A stretch of DNA of 56,893 nucleotides, taken from assembly GCA_030263715.1 (NCBI GenBank), contig SZPM01000016.1, forward strand, positions 1-56,893. The letters are read 5' to 3'. How positions within the stretch are numbered: the first letter of the stretch is position 1; each line of letters begins with the position of its first letter. The position numbers and the translations under genes are program-made. This DNA comes from ATM1 sp003577165. Its GTDB lineage: Bacteria > Armatimonadota > Fimbriimonadia > Fimbriimonadales > ATM1. The notes beneath the pieces were generated by a model that worked only from the letters and a program-made list of their open reading frames with translations, had not been told where the DNA came from and searched no databases. Of the stretch, positions 8,128 to 15,335 are shown piece by piece.

Positions 8128-9275
8128 GAGCCGACCAACGACGCGATCTTCTCGGCTGCCTCTTGAACCGTCTTCGCCGGCGTCAGGTTTGCGGTCGCCA
8201 AAATGGACCTCGCCTCTTCGGCGTTCGTGCCTTCGACCCTCACGACTACGGGCACCTGTACCTTCAAGTCTTGAAGCGCCTCCACAACACCTTTCGCAAC
8301 TTCATCGCCCCGTGTGATCCCGCCAAAGATGTTGATCAGCAACCCCTTCACCCTCGGATCCATGAAAATCAGTTCGACGCAAGAGCGGACTCGATCCGCC
8401 TGCGCCCCCCCGCCAACATCCAGGAAGTTCGCCGCCTTCTTCCCCGTCTTCGCGATCTCATCGAGTGTCAGCATCACGAGGCCCGCCCCATTGCCGATGA
8501 CTCCAATCTCTCCGTCGAGGCGAACGTAAGCGATACCACGAGCAACAGCCTCCGCCTCGATGGGGTCTTCAGCCGATTCCGACCCGAGCGCTGCATAGTC
8601 GGGATGTCGGAAGAGAGCGTTGTCGTCGATGATAACCTTCGCGTCAGCGGCGACCACCTTGCCATCCTTCGTCAGCGCACATGGGTTGATCTCGAGAAGC
8701 GTCGCATCGCTCTCTTTGTAGGCGGAATAGAGCGCGTGGATCATGGGGACCATCTGGCGGTGCGCCCGTGGGTTAATCTTCGCGGCGACCAACGCCGCAC
8801 GGATCTCGTAGTCGCAGAGCCCCCACTTCGAATCGACGGCCAACCTCACGATTGCTTCCGGCTCGGATGCTGCAACCTCTTCGATGTCCATCCCCCCCTT
8901 TGCGCTCACCATAATCGTGTCGCGCTGTGCCGCGCGGTCGAGAAGGATCGCCGAGTAGAACTCCTTCTCGATCTCGATCCTCTCCGAAACCAAGACCTTC
9001 TCGACGACCATCCCTTGAGGGTTCTGCACAGACACGAGCCGCTTGCCGATGAGGTCGGCAGCGAACACCGAAGCCTGCTCCGCGTCGTCGAAGACCTTCA
9101 CTCCACCGGCCTTGCCACGCCCCCCCATCAGCACCTGGGCCTTCACGACCACCCTCCCACCGAGCCTCTCGGCGATTTCCCTCGCCTCACCGCCGTTCGT
9201 GGCGACGGATCCCGCAGGGACGGGAACCCGAAACTTCTCCAGCAATTCCTTTGCCTGGTACTCCTGTAACTTCAT
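8124..9275 (-). CDS. sucC: succinyl-CoA ligase (ADP-forming) beta subunit
   Basis: SucC with SucD interconverts succinyl-CoA and succinate with formation of ATP in the citric acid cycle. The 383 residues begin MKLQEYQAKELLEKF, the standard SucC start, carry the ATP-grasp region (GGRGKAGGVKV), the EINPCALTKDG metal-site region and the GLLINIFGGITRGDEVA segment near the C-terminus. E. coli SucC has 388 residues. Where many members have GGITRCDEVA, this one has Gly for Cys. The frame extends further upstream into aroC's territory, but the ATG at 9275 is clearly the homologous start. A TATTCT box lies 11 bases upstream on the minus strand. The sucD gene is not adjacent, which is unusual. Confidence 0.96.
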   Translation of the reverse strand: MKLQEYQAKELLEKFRVPVPAGSVATNGGEAREIAERLGGRVVVKAQVLMGGRGKAGGVKVFDDAEQASVFAADLIGKRLVSVQNPQGMVVEKVLVSERIEIEKEFYSAILLDRAAQRDTIMVSAKGGMDIEEVAASEPEAIVRLAVDSKWGLCDYEIRAALVAAKINPRAHRQMVPMIHALYSAYKESDATLLEINPCALTKDGKVVAADAKVIIDDNALFRHPDYAALGSESAEDPIEAEAVARGIAYVRLDGEIGVIGNGAGLVMLTLDEIAKTGKKAANFLDVGGGAQADRVRSCVELIFMDPRVKGLLINIFGGITRGDEVAKGVVEALQDLKVQVPVVVRVEGTNAEEARSILATANLTPAKTVQEAAEKIASLVGS

Positions 9276-9286
9276 GAACGGCGCGC

Positions 9287-9292
9287 AGAATA
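9287..9292 (-). promoter_or_regulatory. candidate -10 box of sucC
   Basis: TATTCT on the minus strand lies 11 bases before the sucC ATG, giving at most a leader of a few bases. No Shine-Dalgarno sequence is visible. The whole divergent sucC-aroC spacer is only 40 bp. Confidence 0.4.
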
Positions 9293-9303
9293 CCAGCCCG
9301 TTG

Positions 9304-9309
9304 TAAACT
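9304..9309 (+). promoter_or_regulatory. -10 box of aroC (leaderless)
   Basis: TAAACT followed by CGGCGC and then GTG. Only 6 bases separate the hexamer from the start codon, so the mRNA should start at the initiation codon. GTAAACTCGGC is shared with the galE promoter. Confidence 0.6.
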
Positions 9310-9315
9310 CGGCGC

Positions 9316-10401
9316 GTGGGAAACACTTTCGGGCGACTGTTCCGAGTGACGACCTGGGGCGAATCGCACGGCGGAGCGGTCGGCGCGGTAGTTGACGGCT
9401 GCCCGCCCCGGTTGGAGTTGAGCGAAGAGGACATCCAGCCCGAACTCGACCGCCGCCGACCGGGCCAATCTGCGATCGTGACGCAGCGGCGCGAGTCTGA
9501 CCGCGTGCAGATCCTCAGCGGCGTGTTCGAAGGGAAGACGCTGGGCACGCCCATATCCATGCTCGTCTGGAATGAGGACGCCCGCCCTGACGCCTACGAG
9601 GAGGTGCGCGAGAAGTACCGCCCCAGCCACGCTGACTACACGTACGAAGAGAAATTCGGCATCCGCAACTGGCAAGGAGGCGGGCGAAGCAGCGCGAGAG
9701 AGACGGTCGGTCGCGTCGCAGCGGGCGCAATCGCAAGCAAGTGGCTACGGCTTGTCTACGGGGTTGAGATCGTCGCGTGGGTGTCGAAGGTGGGGGTCAT
9801 TCGCGCCGAATGCGATCCCGACACAGTGAACCGCGAACTAGTCGACGCGACTGCGATCCGATGCCCTGATGGCGAAGCGGCCGCGAAGATGATCGAACTC
9901 GTGGAGAGTGTTCGCAAGGAGGGGGACTCCGTCGGGGGGATAGTCGAATGCGTCGCTCGCAATTGCCCAACCGGATGGGGTGCGCCCGTGTTCGATCGCC
10001 TGGAAGCGGACCTTGCGAAGGCGATGCTCAGCCTTCCGGCCAGCAAGGGTTTCGAAGTCGGATCCGGTTTTGCGGGGACAGACCTGACGGGACTCCAACA
10101 TAACGACGAATTCGAAATGCGCGAGGGAAAGGTGCGAACCCGCACAAATCGGAGCGGCGGCATCCAGGGAGGGATTACAAACGGTGAACTCATCCACTTC
10201 CGCACCGCTTTCAAGCCGACCGCGACGGTGATGCGCGAGCAACACACAGTCAATGTCCGACGTGAGAACACCACGATCACAGGAAGGGGACGACACGACC
10301 CCTGCGTGCTCCCACGGGCCGTCCCGATCGTCGAGGCGATGGCTGCGTTAGTGCTTGCGGATCATGCGCTTCTTCAGTCGGCCGTTCGGCGCGACGCCTG
10401 A
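9316..10401 (+). CDS. aroC: chorismate synthase
   Basis: AroC makes chorismate from EPSP by anti-1,4 elimination of phosphate using reduced FMN, the last common step to aromatic amino acids. The 361 residues start GNTFGRLFRVTTWGESHGGA (after the initiator) and contain RRRPGQS, the GGGRSSARETVGRVAAGA active-site segment, GSGFAGTDLTG and the late SGGIQGGITNGE motif, all typical of the family. The GTG start is fixed by homology and by the TAAACT box 6 bases upstream. Its last 54 bases overlap the 3' end of nth on the other strand, an unusually long convergent overlap. No other shikimate gene is nearby. Confidence 0.97.
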   Translation: MGNTFGRLFRVTTWGESHGGAVGAVVDGCPPRLELSEEDIQPELDRRRPGQSAIVTQRRESDRVQILSGVFEGKTLGTPISMLVWNEDARPDAYEEVREKYRPSHADYTYEEKFGIRNWQGGGRSSARETVGRVAAGAIASKWLRLVYGVEIVAWVSKVGVIRAECDPDTVNRELVDATAIRCPDGEAAAKMIELVESVRKEGDSVGGIVECVARNCPTGWGAPVFDRLEADLAKAMLSLPASKGFEVGSGFAGTDLTGLQHNDEFEMREGKVRTRTNRSGGIQGGITNGELIHFRTAFKPTATVMREQHTVNVRRENTTITGRGRHDPCVLPRAVPIVEAMAALVLADHALLQSAVRRDA

Positions 10402-11082
10402 GGACGCGCTTGGACAGATCCGTCGCAAGACGCACTCTCCGCACAAGGGGGTCCTTGCTTTGCACGTCCGACGTCCGTGTTCGATCAAGGCAACGTGGAA
10501 TCGGAATGCAAGTTCTGGACGGATCAACTGGCGCAGAATCCGATGCGCCTGCGCCTCGCTTGTCTTCTCATCAGTGAGGCCAAGCCGCTTCGAGACCCGA
10601 TGCACGTGCGTATCCACCGGCACGACCGGCCTGCCAAACGAGAAGCACATCACAATTGCAGCGGTTTTCGGTCCGACGCCCGGCAGCGAGCACAGCCACT
10701 CAAGCGCAGTATCGGTGTCCATCGCGTGAAGGAGCTCAAGCGAATAGTCTCCGACACGCGACTTGATTTCTCTCAGAGTGGCCAGAATCGCCTTCGCCTT
10801 CTGATTTGCCAATCCGGCCGACCGAATCTCGTCGGCAAGCGTCGTTGGCTTCAATTTCGCAATCTCGCTCCAATCCGGGTACTTAGTCCTCAGCGCAAAG
10901 AAGGTTGGAAAGGAGTTGGCGTCTGAGGTGTGCTGGGATAGGATGCAGGATACCAACTCGTCCATGGGATCCATTCGCACGTAGTGTTCCGTGACGCCGT
11001 ACTCTGCCTCCAAAAGGCTGAGCGCTTTCAGCGCCTTTCGTTTGCGGGCGGCGTTCACCTGGCCGACTAAGGCCTGAGCCAT
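10348..11082 (-). CDS. nth: endonuclease III-family DNA glycosylase/AP lyase
   Basis: A base-excision repair enzyme for oxidised pyrimidines. The 244 residues contain the helix-hairpin-helix LPGVGPKTA with the catalytic Lys, VPVDTHVHRVSKRLG with the catalytic Asp, and a [4Fe-4S] motif Cys-x6-Cys-x2-Cys-x5-Cys near the C-terminus. Some 25 residues follow the last Cys, more than in E. coli Nth (211 residues), and that tail is the part that overlaps aroC. The N-terminus is also a little longer. The gene start overlaps the end of the upstream lipoprotein gene by 16 bases, so it is the last gene of the operon. The exact glycosylase specificity could differ from E. coli Nth. Confidence 0.93.
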   Translation of the reverse strand: MAQALVGQVNAARKRKALKALSLLEAEYGVTEHYVRMDPMDELVSCILSQHTSDANSFPTFFALRTKYPDWSEIAKLKPTTLADEIRSAGLANQKAKAILATLREIKSRVGDYSLELLHAMDTDTALEWLCSLPGVGPKTAAIVMCFSFGRPVVPVDTHVHRVSKRLGLTDEKTSEAQAHRILRQLIRPELAFRFHVALIEHGRRTCKARTPLCGECVLRRICPSASSGVAPNGRLKKRMIRKH

Positions 11083-11831
11083 GAATTCAGAAACTCGGTC
11101 AATTCATCCCAAACATCGCTCGCGCCCTTCGGGTTCCTCTCCGGGATCAACATGGACGCGCCGTGGACGCCGTTGCTGGGAATGCAGAGGCGCTTCTCCT
11201 CGATCGGCATTGCTTCGTATATTTGTTGAACCGCATCCAGTTCGCCTGGTGCGCCGGTGAGAAATGTCGGCACCCTTACTTCACCGGCCCAACTCCGGAC
11301 AATTCCCTTCTTCGTGAAGTACTCGCCAGGAGAGAATGCGATCACACCGGCTATTCCCTGCTCCTCCGCCGCAAGCCGGAGCGAAAGAGACGCTGAGTAA
11401 CTGCTCCCAAATAGGATGATGGAGTGATATCCCTCCTTCTTCGCCCAAACGACGGCGGCCTTCATGTCCTGATACGCCGACTCGTAGTCGGCCTCGCCTT
11501 CCAACGCCTCGGCAGTACGATTCGCTCCGAACTTATCTCCGCCAGATCGGAGGTCCACCGCAAGGCAATCGTATCCCTTCGCTGCGAGTTTCGGTGCGAT
11601 GGTGGCGAACTCGTCGGCGCTGCTGCCGGCCTGATGAAACAGCAGCATGAGAGTGCTCGCCTGTTCTAGCTTCGCAGAGTAGCGGTCACCGAAGACCTCG
11701 AGGCCATCACCTGAACGAAAGGTGACTTCGTTCGCTCCCTTGGGTTTTGGCAACTCCGCGCCATTGCCGCCTCCCGAGCAGCCGACTAACAAAGCGCCCG
11801 CGGATGCGCAGACGAGGCGTGCGAACTTCAC
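11067..11831 (-). CDS. lipoprotein with alpha/beta-hydrolase fold
   Basis: The GTG at 11831 gives 254 residues with a lipoprotein signal peptide: KFAR, a hydrophobic run, and lipobox LVGC with Cys18 to be lipidated. The mature part looks like a dienelactone hydrolase-type esterase: LLFHQAGSSADEF (oxyanion region), LAVDLRSGG, nucleophile elbow GSSYSAS with the central Ser, and a late NGVHGASML with the likely catalytic His. The substrate is unknown. The longer upstream frame overlaps the regulator gene and is rejected. The gene sits between an ArsR-type regulator (9 bases upstream) and nth (16-base overlap), so the regulator may control it. Confidence 0.8.
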   Translation of the reverse strand: MKFARLVCASAGALLVGCSGGGNGAELPKPKGANEVTFRSGDGLEVFGDRYSAKLEQASTLMLLFHQAGSSADEFATIAPKLAAKGYDCLAVDLRSGGDKFGANRTAEALEGEADYESAYQDMKAAVVWAKKEGYHSIILFGSSYSASLSLRLAAEEQGIAGVIAFSPGEYFTKKGIVRSWAGEVRVPTFLTGAPGELDAVQQIYEAMPIEEKRLCIPSNGVHGASMLIPERNPKGASDVWDELTEFLNSWLRP

Positions 11832-11839
11832 GCCGGAGA

Positions 11840-12271
11840 TTATGCTTCGGGGCTTCGCTCCGACGCCTGCCCCTCTCGCTGTGACTTCCACAGCGTCTCC
11901 AGCAGTTCCACGAGATCGCCAAGCAGTTCGTCCGTAAGACTGTAGAGCCTCGCCGTGCCGTCGTGCTGCTTCGTCACGGCTCCGGCGCGTGAAAGAACGC
12001 TGAGGTGTTGCGAGCAGTTCGCCTGACTGATTTCCAAGTCCTGACACAACTGGCTCACGGTCATCGGGCCTTGCCGTAGCAGCATCACGATCTGAAGTCG
12101 CGTGGGGTGTCCGAGACTCGTGAGAAGGTCCGCAGCGAACCTACGAAACGAACCATCTACGTCCAGCGCGAAGAGGGCGTTCGGAATCGGCAGCAGTTTC
12201 AGGCTGCCCACCAAGGTCTCGTCAGCGAGGCTGTGACGCTTGGTCTTTGGGACGCGGGCTGGCGCTTTCAC
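11840..12271 (-). CDS. ArsR-family winged-helix regulator
   Basis: This is a 143-residue DNA-binding protein. The core TSLGHPTRLQIVMLLRQGPMTVSQLCQDLEISQANCSQHLSVLSRAGAV (split here for length: the segment starts near residue 52) matches the ArsR helix-turn-helix, and HDGTARLYSL is the beta-wing. Single Cys residues lie in LCQDL and ANCSQH. There is no obvious CVC metal site, so it may sense something other than metal. The N-terminal 45 residues are extra compared with small ArsR proteins. Start GTG at 12271, 8 bases after the asparagine synthetase-like gene, without a clear ribosome site. It likely acts on its own operon with the following lipoprotein hydrolase. Confidence 0.85.
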   Translation of the reverse strand: MKAPARVPKTKRHSLADETLVGSLKLLPIPNALFALDVDGSFRRFAADLLTSLGHPTRLQIVMLLRQGPMTVSQLCQDLEISQANCSQHLSVLSRAGAVTKQHDGTARLYSLTDELLGDLVELLETLWKSQREGQASERSPEA

Positions 12272-12278
12272 GGTCGGG

Positions 12279-13745
12279 TCAGGTCAATTCGGTTCGACCC
12301 AGTAGTTTGACGAACGATGCGGGAAACTTGCTGCTCCAAATGTGGAAATAGAGGAGTTCGTCCTTCGTTCTCCGAGGCGGCAGGTCGGATTCGCCACGCT
12401 GAGCGGCCACCAGGTCTTCGTCGGAGAACACCGTCTCCGCATACCCCTTCAGGGCCTCCTGGATGCCGGTGAAGTGCACGTCATCGTGGTCTGGGCGATC
12501 CACGACCCACGCCGGGAGTTCCGTGCTGAACGCACGACGGAGAATCCATTTCGACCTTCCGTCGTCGCTGATCTTTAGGTTCACCGGCAGTCGAAACGCA
12601 GTGTGCACGAGTCTGCGATCGAGATAAGGCAGTCTGCCTTCAAGGGAGAAGGCTCTCGTGATGCGGTCCCACCGCTGCAATTGCGTGTGATGCAGGTCTT
12701 CCGTGATCTTCCGAACCTCGTCCGACAGCTTCTCCGGGAACATCGGGCGGAGATAAGGGTAGCCCGCGAACAGTTCGTTTGCGCCGTCACTTCCGACGAG
12801 CACGTCGACGACTTCCCTTGCGGCTTTGGCTGCGAAGAAATCGGCCACGCCATGCCGTACGAGTGGCGCGTCGAAGGTCTCGATCGTATGCACGATTTCG
12901 GGAAGCTTGTCCAGGATGTCCTGCTCAGTGACCTCGACGTGAGTGTGATCCGTCCCGATCCAAGACGCCACCTTTTTCGCCGTATGCCCGTCTTGCGTGC
13001 CTTCAAGACCAACCGAGAACGTCCTGATCTTTCGATTCTTCTCTGCTGCGATCGCGGCGACGATGCAGCTTTCCACGCTGCCGGTGAGGTACACGCCCAG
13101 TTCGCCTTCGCGGCATCGTTTGCGCACAGCATCAGTGACGAGCATGCGTACGATTTCCGTGGCCTCTTGGACGTTTACCTCCGACGCCGGGCGCTCGGGC
13201 AACTTGAAGTACCGCCGTGCGCCGACCTGAAGATCAAGATAACAGCCAGCTGGGAACTCAACGACCTTCGCATCCGAACTGAGGAACGCCTTTAGGTCGC
13301 TCGCAAATAGCCAACCTGTGTCACGCCTCGCGTAATAGAGCGGTCTCTGGCCCAAAGGGTCGCGCGCTGCGAGAAGCGTGTCGCCGTCCACGATGACGAA
13401 CGCAAACGATCCGTCGAGATAGTGGACGCACTTTCTGCCTCGCTGCTTGTATAGCGCCAGCACAAGGGCCGCATCGCTCGAGCCTTTGGGTTTGGGCTTC
13501 AGTTGCTCACGCAGCTTCTTCCCGTTATAGAGCGATCCCGAGAAGAGGATGCACGTCTTCTTGTCGGGCGCCTCGAAGGCGCCTTCAAGAGCAGACTTCT
13601 TGTCGGCCCGACCGCCGAAGATGGCGAACGGGTGCTTCTCGACGACGCGCTCGCAGTGGCCGTTGTCTCCGATCTCTAATCGGTCCAACATGGCCGAGAC
13701 TGTTGCCTCGTCTCCTGTACGTATTGCGCAAACGACTCCAGACAT
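12279..13745 (-). CDS. asparagine synthetase-like protein with altered catalytic motifs
   Basis: The 488 residues follow the glutamine-dependent asparagine synthetase plan: an N-terminal amidotransferase domain (LDGSFAFVIVD at 110-120, ARDPLGQRPLYY at 127-138) and a C-terminal synthetase domain (GRLPYLDRRLV at 370-380, KWILRRAF at 399-406). The key residues differ. The N-terminal nucleophile Cys is Ser2 (MSGVVCAI against MCGI), the oxyanion region is FSGSLYN, the ATP pyrophosphatase loop SGGxDS is TGSVES (221-226), and the SGEGADELF motif is GSDGANELF (318-326). It may lack glutaminase activity, ATP activation or both, or use another substrate. ATG 13745 is chosen over TTG 13757. It lies 55 bases after rplY and upstream of the ArsR gene. 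Confidence 0.8.
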   Translation of the reverse strand: MSGVVCAIRTGDEATVSAMLDRLEIGDNGHCERVVEKHPFAIFGGRADKKSALEGAFEAPDKKTCILFSGSLYNGKKLREQLKPKPKGSSDAALVLALYKQRGRKCVHYLDGSFAFVIVDGDTLLAARDPLGQRPLYYARRDTGWLFASDLKAFLSSDAKVVEFPAGCYLDLQVGARRYFKLPERPASEVNVQEATEIVRMLVTDAVRKRCREGELGVYLTGSVESCIVAAIAAEKNRKIRTFSVGLEGTQDGHTAKKVASWIGTDHTHVEVTEQDILDKLPEIVHTIETFDAPLVRHGVADFFAAKAAREVVDVLVGSDGANELFAGYPYLRPMFPEKLSDEVRKITEDLHHTQLQRWDRITRAFSLEGRLPYLDRRLVHTAFRLPVNLKISDDGRSKWILRRAFSTELPAWVVDRPDHDDVHFTGIQEALKGYAETVFSDEDLVAAQRGESDLPPRRTKDELLYFHIWSSKFPASFVKLLGRTELT

Positions 13746-13758
13746 AAACTGCTTCAAT

Positions 13759-13777
13759 GCGCACTAACCACGTGCGC
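13759..13777 (-). promoter_or_regulatory. small hairpin before the asparagine synthetase-like gene
   Basis: GCGCAC and GTGCGC form a 6-bp stem with a 7-base loop in the 55-base gap after rplY, 13 bases from the ATG at 13745. It could be a weak attenuator or processing site. There is no U-tract. Confidence 0.25.
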
Positions 13778-13800
13778 GCGGCTGCTCGCCAGGCGGGCCG

Positions 13801-14445
13801 TTACTCGCCTTCCGACTCGGTGGTGTCTTCGCCGACCACGGGGACCTCCGCCGAAACGGCTTCGGTCTCCGGCGTCTCGATGCTCGCCATCTTGGCAACG
13901 GTGAGTGAACAGATAACCGTCGAGGGATGGGCGGGCTCGCAGCCGTCGGGATACACGATGTCACCCGCCGTGACCACGTCACCGATCTGAAGGCCGGAGA
14001 TATCGACCGCGATCATGTCCGGAAGGTCGGAGACCTTCCCGTGGACGTCCACGGACTCGGAGGCCACCAAGAACTGGCCGGACTTGTCGGCGACGGCCGT
14101 AGGCTCGCCAACGAACTGAACCGGCACGGAAGTCGTCACGACCTGCTTGGTGTTGACCTCTTGGAAGGCAGCGTGAGTCACCTTCTTGCTCAAGGGCTCC
14201 CACTGAAGCTCCTTGAGGATGCCGAGGTGCTTCTCGCCCTTCGACTCATCCAAAAGCTGCATCACTCCGCCTACGCCCGTCTTGTGGGCGGCGGTGATCA
14301 ACTCTTGCCGATCGACCGCCAGGTTGAGCGCAGGCTGGCCGCTGCGGCTCAGCACGGCCGGCACGAGCCCGCTTCGGCGCAGGCTCTTCACCGCGCTGCC
14401 GCTGGTCTCTGATCGCTCTGTTACGTGAATCGTGTGATGTCTCAA
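13801..14445 (-). CDS. rplY: 50S ribosomal protein L25 (general stress protein Ctc form)
   Basis: L25 binds 5S rRNA in the central protuberance of the large subunit. The 214 residues are the long Ctc form: the N-terminal L25 domain (about 1-95, with GLVPAVLSRSG and the ILKELQWEPLS stretch) and the C-terminal TL5-type beta domain (about 96-185, SVPVQFVGEPTAV, VDISGLQIGDVVTAGDI). The last 30 residues are an acidic tail rich in Glu, Thr and Val. The TTG at 14445 is supported by GGAGG seven bases upstream. Earlier in-frame starts read through a region with a palindrome and are unlikely. The peptidyl-tRNA hydrolase gene that often follows rplY is absent; the asparagine synthetase-like gene follows instead. 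Confidence 0.93.
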   Translation of the reverse strand: MRHHTIHVTERSETSGSAVKSLRRSGLVPAVLSRSGQPALNLAVDRQELITAAHKTGVGGVMQLLDESKGEKHLGILKELQWEPLSKKVTHAAFQEVNTKQVVTTSVPVQFVGEPTAVADKSGQFLVASESVDVHGKVSDLPDMIAVDISGLQIGDVVTAGDIVYPDGCEPAHPSTVICSLTVAKMASIETPETEAVSAEVPVVGEDTTESEGE

Positions 14446-14475
14446 TCCCTTGCCTCCGGCACGCCCGATCCGTGC

Positions 14476-14499
14476 ATATATTCGAAACTTCGAATATAT
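14476..14499. promoter_or_regulatory. perfect 11-bp inverted repeat between folP and rplY
   Basis: ATATATTCGAA, spacer AC, TTCGAATATAT: a flawless 24-base palindrome in an otherwise GC-rich region, 30 bases before the rplY start and touching the folP stop codon. It contains TATATT and TTCGAA elements and no following T-run in either direction, so an operator overlapping an rplY promoter is more likely than a terminator. Confidence 0.55.
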
Positions 14500-15311
14500 T
14501 ACCCGGAATTCTGCAGGGCTTGCCACACTCGGATCGCCCCGACGGTAGCCGCGACGTCGTGCACGCGGAGGATTCTGGCGCCCTGCTGGAGGCAATAGAG
14601 GCCGGCCGCCATCGATTCACCGAGCCGGAGACGAGGGGTCGCCTCCCCCGATATCGTTCCTAGAAAGGACTTCCGAGAAACCCCGACGAGCACGGGAAAC
14701 CCGATCGAGCTGATCTCCTCCAACCGCCTCAGCAGCACCAAATTGTCGTCGTGCCGCTTGCCGAATCCGATCCCCGGATCAACCCAGATGTTCTCGTGAC
14801 GGACCCCCCTGGATGAGAGCAGGTCCGCCTGGCCAGCCAAGAACCCCTTCACCTCTTCGACGACGTCCTTGTAGAACGGCGCGGACTGCATGTTCCTGGG
14901 TTCACCCTTCATGTGCATGATGCAGACGGTCGCTTGAGATTCGGCCGCAACTCTGACCATGTCTGGGGCGCGAAACCCTGAGACGTCGTTGATCACCACC
15001 GCGCCTGCTCGTAACGCCTCCTCCGCCACGGTCGCCTTGCGCGTATCAATGGACACAGGAACCCCTGAACTCGCAAGTTCCGACACGACGGGAATCACCC
15101 GCCGCATCTCCTCTTCGACGGGCACTTCTACTGCTCCTGGGCGGGTTGACTCCCCCCCCACGTCGACGATGTCTGCTCCAGCGGCGGCGAGCGACCGACC
15201 ATAGTCGGCGGCTTCTCGCCAATCCGCGAATGCGCCGCCGTCCGAGAAACTGTCGGGCGTGACGTTGAGAATGCCCATGACCGCAGGGCGGTCCGCGGGC
15301 AGTCGAATCAT
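14499..15311 (-). CDS. folP: dihydropteroate synthase
   Basis: FolP joins p-aminobenzoate to 6-hydroxymethyl-dihydropterin diphosphate in folate synthesis and is the sulfonamide target. The 270-residue TIM barrel shows the family landmarks in order: MGILNVTPDSFSDGG, DIVDVGGESTRPGA, VINDVSGF, CIMHMKGEPRNMQ, WVDPGIGFGKR, VGVSRKSFLG and a terminal RVHDV. Length is normal. ATG 15311 is preceded by TAGAAT at 7 bases and no ribosome site, so the mRNA is probably leaderless. Other folate genes are not adjacent. Confidence 0.96.
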   Translation of the reverse strand: MIRLPADRPAVMGILNVTPDSFSDGGAFADWREAADYGRSLAAAGADIVDVGGESTRPGAVEVPVEEEMRRVIPVVSELASSGVPVSIDTRKATVAEEALRAGAVVINDVSGFRAPDMVRVAAESQATVCIMHMKGEPRNMQSAPFYKDVVEEVKGFLAGQADLLSSRGVRHENIWVDPGIGFGKRHDDNLVLLRRLEEISSIGFPVLVGVSRKSFLGTISGEATPRLRLGESMAAGLYCLQQGARILRVHDVAATVGAIRVWQALQNSG

Positions 15312-15318
15312 GAGTTCG

Positions 15319-15324
15319 ATTCTA
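15319..15324 (-). promoter_or_regulatory. -10 box of folP (leaderless)
   Basis: TAGAAT on the minus strand, then CGAACTC, then the folP ATG. It is identical in hexamer and spacing (7 bases) to the selB promoter. Confidence 0.6.
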
Positions 15325-15335
15325 TGCGATATCCG

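Noticed and set aside
8163..9269. Long plus-strand open frame of 368 codons opposite sucC
   Set aside because: It lies entirely on the complementary strand of a clear sucC, lacks recognisable motifs and a ribosome site, and reflects the GC-rich codon bias.
12279..13745. Frameshift or pseudogene explanation for the asparagine synthetase-like gene
   Set aside because: The frame is open over its full normal length with conserved structural motifs, and the odd motifs are scattered, so decay by frameshift is unlikely.
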